A DNA stretch of 64,000 nt from contig CM062808.1 of NCBI GenBank assembly GCA_031772625.1, positions 138,300,605 to 138,364,604 on the forward strand, given 5' to 3'. Position numbers and translations under genes: made by a program. Positions 60,400 through 64,000 of the stretch are shown here, one piece after another (the first letter of the stretch is position 1; every line of letters begins with the position of its first letter). Source of the stretch: Pinus tabuliformis. Taxonomy: Eukaryota > Streptophyta > Pinopsida > Pinales > Pinaceae. The notes beneath the pieces are model-generated. The model saw only the letters and a program-made list of their open reading frames with translations, did no database searches and had not been told where the DNA came from.

Positions 60400-61260
60400 T
60401 TGAGCCAGGCCTTAGAATGCTACAATGTACAGGTAGAGGATGATGAGGATGACCCGCGTAACATTAGAATACCAGAATCCGAAGGGAGTCGTGAGGTGCG
60501 CGGCCCCGAGATCGAAGATCCAAACATCATGGTGCCATTGAAAACGAAGCAAGTGAATATCGGGACAGAGGAAGAGCCGAAGTATGCTACGCTTGGGGAT
60601 TACTGGGACGATGCCATGGTAGAAAAGGTTGTCGAGCTGCTCTGGGAATATCGAGATTTACTCCCTACAAAAATTACAGAGCTGAAAGGGATTCTAGGAA
60701 ACATAGGAATGATGAAGATAAATTTGAAACCAGATGTGAAACCAGTGAAGCAGTGACCCTACTGATTGAATCTAAAATACAAAGCGAAGGTCTGCGAAGA
60801 ATTGGACAAGATGCTGGCAGCAGGAATTATTGAACCAGTCGAGGAGTCCGATTGGGTAAACCCTATGGTTGTACAGGAGAAGAAACAGAAGGGTGAGATC
60901 CGCATCTGTGTGGATCTGAGGAAGCTCAATGATGCTTGTGTTAACGGTCCATTTCCAACACCCTTTAAAAATGAGGTACTCGAAAATGTGGGCGAGCAGG
61001 AAGCATACTCCTTCACCGACAGGTTCTCCGGGTACCATCAGATCAATATTGCGCCAGAAGATCGGAGCAAGACAATGTTTGCTACCGAATGGGGTTGTTT
61101 TCAGTATACAGTGATGCCATTTGGGCTGAAGAATGCGCCGATGATATTTTCCCGTATTGTGGTAGCCGCATTCAAGGAATTTATCCACAAGTTCTTAGAA
61201 GTCTATCTGGATGACTGGGTTGTATTTGGCTTGGTTAAGAAACATATCGCGAGCTTATGA
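60400..61260 (+). pseudogene. G5 reverse transcriptase
   Basis: A pre-RT acidic segment (KYATLGDYWDDAMVEKVVEL, then YRDLLPTKITELKG) precedes RT blocks LDKMLAAGIIEPVEESDWVN, IRICVDLRKLNDACVNGPFP, FTDRFSGYHQINIAPEDRSK, FQYTVMPFGLKNAPMIF and the catalytic LEVYLDDWVVFG. Fossil. Confidence 0.85.
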
Positions 61261-62046
61261 TTGATGTTGGATACCTGCCGCCGGCACCAATTTGCGCTCA
61301 ACCTAAAGAAGTGTACTTTCCTCGTCCCTTTCGGGAACTTGCTGGGCCATGTGGTTTGTAAGAAAGGACTGATGGTGGGTCCGGCAAAGATCGCTGTCAT
61401 ACTAAATCTGCAAGCGCCGCGAAGTGTAAAGCAGCTACGCGCTACATTAGGACACATGGGCTACTACCAAAAGTTCATAAAAATCTACGCCTGGATCATG
61501 GCTCCAATGGAACAGTTGCTGAAGAAGGATGCTACGTATTGCTGGAACGAGGAATGTAACAAAAGCCTATAAACGCTTAAGGAAAAGATGGCATCTGCCC
61601 CTATCTTGGTCTTTCCAAAGTGGGATGTTGAATTTCATGTGCATGTCAACGCGTCGTGTATCGCATTGGGTGCGGTACTCACTCAAGAAGGAGCGGAGGG
61701 AATTGATCACCCGATTGCATTCGCAAGTCGCATGTTGTCAAAAGATGATAAGAATTACTCTACGACTGAGTGAGAGGGATTGGCAATGGTATGCGTACTC
61801 CAAAAGTTCCGTCACTATCTGCTCGGAGGACATTTTAAGATGTATACTGATCACTCTGCGCTCAAATACCTAGTGAATAAGCCTATGTTGGGGGGGCGCA
61901 TCTGTGGATGGTTGTTGTTGTTTCAAGAGTATGACTTTGAGGTTGTTGTAAAGCCAGGACATCTAAATGCAGGTCTAGATCACTTGTCCCGAATTGAGAC
62001 CGGTGAAGAACCAACAAATTTAGAGGAGGGACTCTCGGACGCCTAG
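61261..62046 (+). pseudogene. G5 RT connection and RNase H
   Basis: Thumb/connection: CRRHQFALNLKKCTFLVPFG, LLGHVVCKKGLMVGPAKI and LRATLGHMGYYQKF. RNase H: FHVHVNASCIALGAVLTQEG, HPIAFASRMLSKDDKNY, TDHSALKYLVNKPMLGGRIC and KPGHLNAGLDHLSRIETGEE. Broken but all landmarks are in order. Confidence 0.83.
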
Positions 62047-62112
62047 TTATATGCAGTACGTATTGCGAATGGCCACTTTGAAGATATAATCCAATTTTTA
62101 ACTACAGGAACT

Positions 62113-63331
62113 GTGCCACAGGGGTATTCTGTTCAACAAAAGAAGGAATTGGTGATATGCGCAACAAATTTTACCATGATTGCAGGAAACCTCTACAAGA
62201 TGGGCAACAACAAAATATTGCACAGATATGTATCAAAATTCGAGCACGGACAGATCTTCGCCGAAACACATGGAGGGGTTGTTGGTAGACATTATGCGGG
62301 CCGCGCCACAGCCTAGAAGATTCTTCGTGTAAGATTATGGTGACCCACTCTGCATCAAGATTCGAAAGCATACTCTCGACCCTGCGATGTATGTCAACGA
62401 AGGGGCAAACCATCGCGGAGGGATGAAATGCCACTTCAGCCACAGATGATGCTACAACCATTTGAGAAGTGGGCAATTGACTTCGTCGGGCCTATCGATC
62501 TGCGAGGGAAACAAGCACGCACTATATCATCATCATGACCGAATATTTGACCCGATGGGCAGAGGCATAGCCGGTTAAGGATTGCATGACTATGATAGCA
62601 GCAAAGTTCTTGTTCAAGAACGTACTGACCAGGTTGGCTGCCCAAAAATTCTCATGAGTGATAGGGGAACGCATTTTCTGAATGAAAAAATCAGTGCACT
62701 CACTATGGAATTCCAGATATATCACCAACAGAGTACACCCTACCACCCACAAGCAAATGGGACTGTTGAGGCATTCAACAAAATTTTGGAGACCACGTTG
62801 ACTAAGGTCTGTAATGCGCGACGAAATGATTGGGACTTGCACATCCCTGTTGTGCTATGGGCATACCAAACTACGCGCAAGAAGTTGACAGGCCAGACAC
62901 CCTTTCGCTTAGTCTATGGCAAGGAGATCGTTATGCCTATGGAATATATTGTGCCTAGTCTGTGGATTGCGGCAATCACAGGTATGGCAGACCGCCGGGC
63001 ATTGGAATAGAGGCTCGCGTAGCTATAAGAACTGGAGGAGGAACAGTTTCTGGTTGGATTCCATTAGCAAGTACAAAAACAGTGCGAGAAGGTGTGGCAT
63101 GATCGCCATATCAAGGTGCGCACCTTCAAGGAGAATGATCTAGTCTTGCTCTATGACAATAAGTTCGAGAAATTCCCAGGTAAACTCCGTATGCATTGGT
63201 TGGGACCCTATGCTGTCAAAGAAGTTACTAATGGGGGCGCAGTTCAACTGGCTAAACTCAATGGAGACCCCTTCCCAGGAAGAGTGAATGGCAGTCACCT
63301 AAAGCTTTACATGGGCGGGCCGACCGCCTAA
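62113..63331 (+). pseudogene. G5 integrase
   Basis: The zinc-binding region near 62,200-62,420 includes FAETHGGVVGRHYAGRATA. The catalytic core has KWAIDFVGPIDLRGKQA-like DNA, then [20 protein letters not shown] and [20 protein letters not shown], then [20 protein letters not shown]. The C-terminal domain at 63,092-63,331 has KFPGKLRMHWLGPYAVKEV and FPGRVNGSHLKLYMGG. No chromodomain follows. Confidence 0.85.
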
Positions 63332-63451
63332 CTCACCGTTTAGAGGATAGTCTCACTGCTCCAACCAGTTGAAAGACGGCGCGGGACGATAAAGCAGTCT
63401 GGGGGATAGATGCGTGAATACCACGGTGCGCGTACATTTGGTCCAACATGA

Positions 63452-64000
63452 AGGACGCAGTTGCAAAAGACGGATCACACAGATGCATTGATGAGAGGAA
63501 TGATAACCGTTGATATCATTATTCATGACAAGATGTCTGCATTATGGCAAAAGGGAGTGGGTGGCGGGAAATTAAGAGAAACAGTACGAGCCAGATATGG
63601 AACGCGCTGCCACAGATTTTACACGAGGATGATAGAACAGGCGGGAATCAGTGAATTTAAAATTCGCATGGCTTATAAATCATTTAGGGGAATCCATCAG
63701 GCAACCTACACTTCGGAAATGCATATGGAGCTACTTATTATCTCTACACAAGGCGTGAGCCCGAAGGAAGTGATCTGGCTGATGAAGAAGCAAGACTCTC
63801 TGAGTATGGTATGGACAGCTGCGGGCATCCCGCAGACTGCAACATCAACAATAGGGGATGTATCGAAAAAGGGGAAACATGAAGCAGAAGTGGTCCAGAT
63901 ACTGTCACCTCACCCAAGAAAAGGACGACGAACTACACCAAAACAACGCAAGGATGGACAGAGGGAGACCACGGGTAGATATGTAGTTAATAAGACGTCT
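63452..64000 (+). CDS. Unrecognised ORF downstream of G5 integrase, open at window end
   Basis: A frame stays open from 63,452 to the end of the window (183 codons), with the first ATG at 63,491 (MRGMITVDIIIHDKMSALWQ). I do not recognise the product. The middle has several short helices (MIEQAGISEFKIRMAYKSF). The C-terminal part is strongly basic (HPRKGRRTTPKQRKDGQRE), like a nucleic-acid-binding or nuclear-targeting tail. No signal peptide or membrane segment is seen, so an envelope is not suggested. It lies where some plant Ty3/gypsy lineages carry an additional ORF between pol and the 3' LTR. It could also be a chance open frame or a captured host fragment. Confidence 0.5.

Overview
The window is nuclear DNA from a land plant with a large, retrotransposon-packed genome. 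Only one host gene is visible: the 5' part of UPF1 (nonsense-mediated decay helicase) on the minus strand at 4,402-5,856. It has four clean exons in the plant form of the protein and its promoter lies at about 5,857-6,290. The rest of UPF1 lies beyond position 1, across an intron of more than 4.4 kb. Such long introns, old nested LTR elements and the kind of Ty3/gypsy proteins present suggest a gymnosperm or another non-flowering vascular plant, but this is inference. No rRNA, tRNA gene, CRISPR array or bacterial-type operon is present.

Layout: 1-4,401 UPF1 intron 4; 4,402-6,290 UPF1 exons, 5' UTR and promoter; 6,291-9,477 intergenic DNA with a candidate SINE. From 9,478 to 56,490 lies a nested retrotransposon complex, treated here as fossils. 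I name five elements: G3 (Ty3/gypsy, LTRs with TGATCC...GGATCA ends), G1 (Ty3/gypsy chromovirus with 2.1-kb LTRs, inserted in G3), G2 (a smaller chromovirus inserted in the right-hand G1), C1 (a Copia-type element with gag but no reverse transcriptase, inserted in the left-hand G1 3' LTR) and G5 (a Ty3/gypsy element of different architecture entering at 56,491 and running off the window).

The most striking structure is a large inverted duplication. Reading inward from 9,478 on the plus strand and from 56,490 on the minus strand gives the same order: the same host flank, the same G3 5' LTR, primer site and leader, then G1 inserted at the same base of the G3 leader. The arms (about 9,478-31,206 and 36,037-56,490) are separated by the G3 body (31,207-36,036, minus strand). 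Each arm then acquired its own insertions. The left arm has a SINE, whose empty site survives in the right arm, plus a chimeric LTR tandem array, an LTR-like insert in pol, and C1 with a further insert. The right arm has a solo LTR, G2, a tandem duplication across the G1/G2 boundary, and an AT-rich insert carrying a hammerhead-ribozyme-like motif.

G5 (56,491-64,000+) has an unusual layout: gag, a run of zinc knuckles, protease, a second gag-like region of two half-repeats, reverse transcriptase, RNase H, integrase, and a further open reading frame still open at the window end. Relative order inferred from shared insertion sites and by-eye divergence: G3, then G1, then inverted duplication, then G2, C1, G5, the SINE and the solo LTRs. 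All divergence figures are by-eye estimates.
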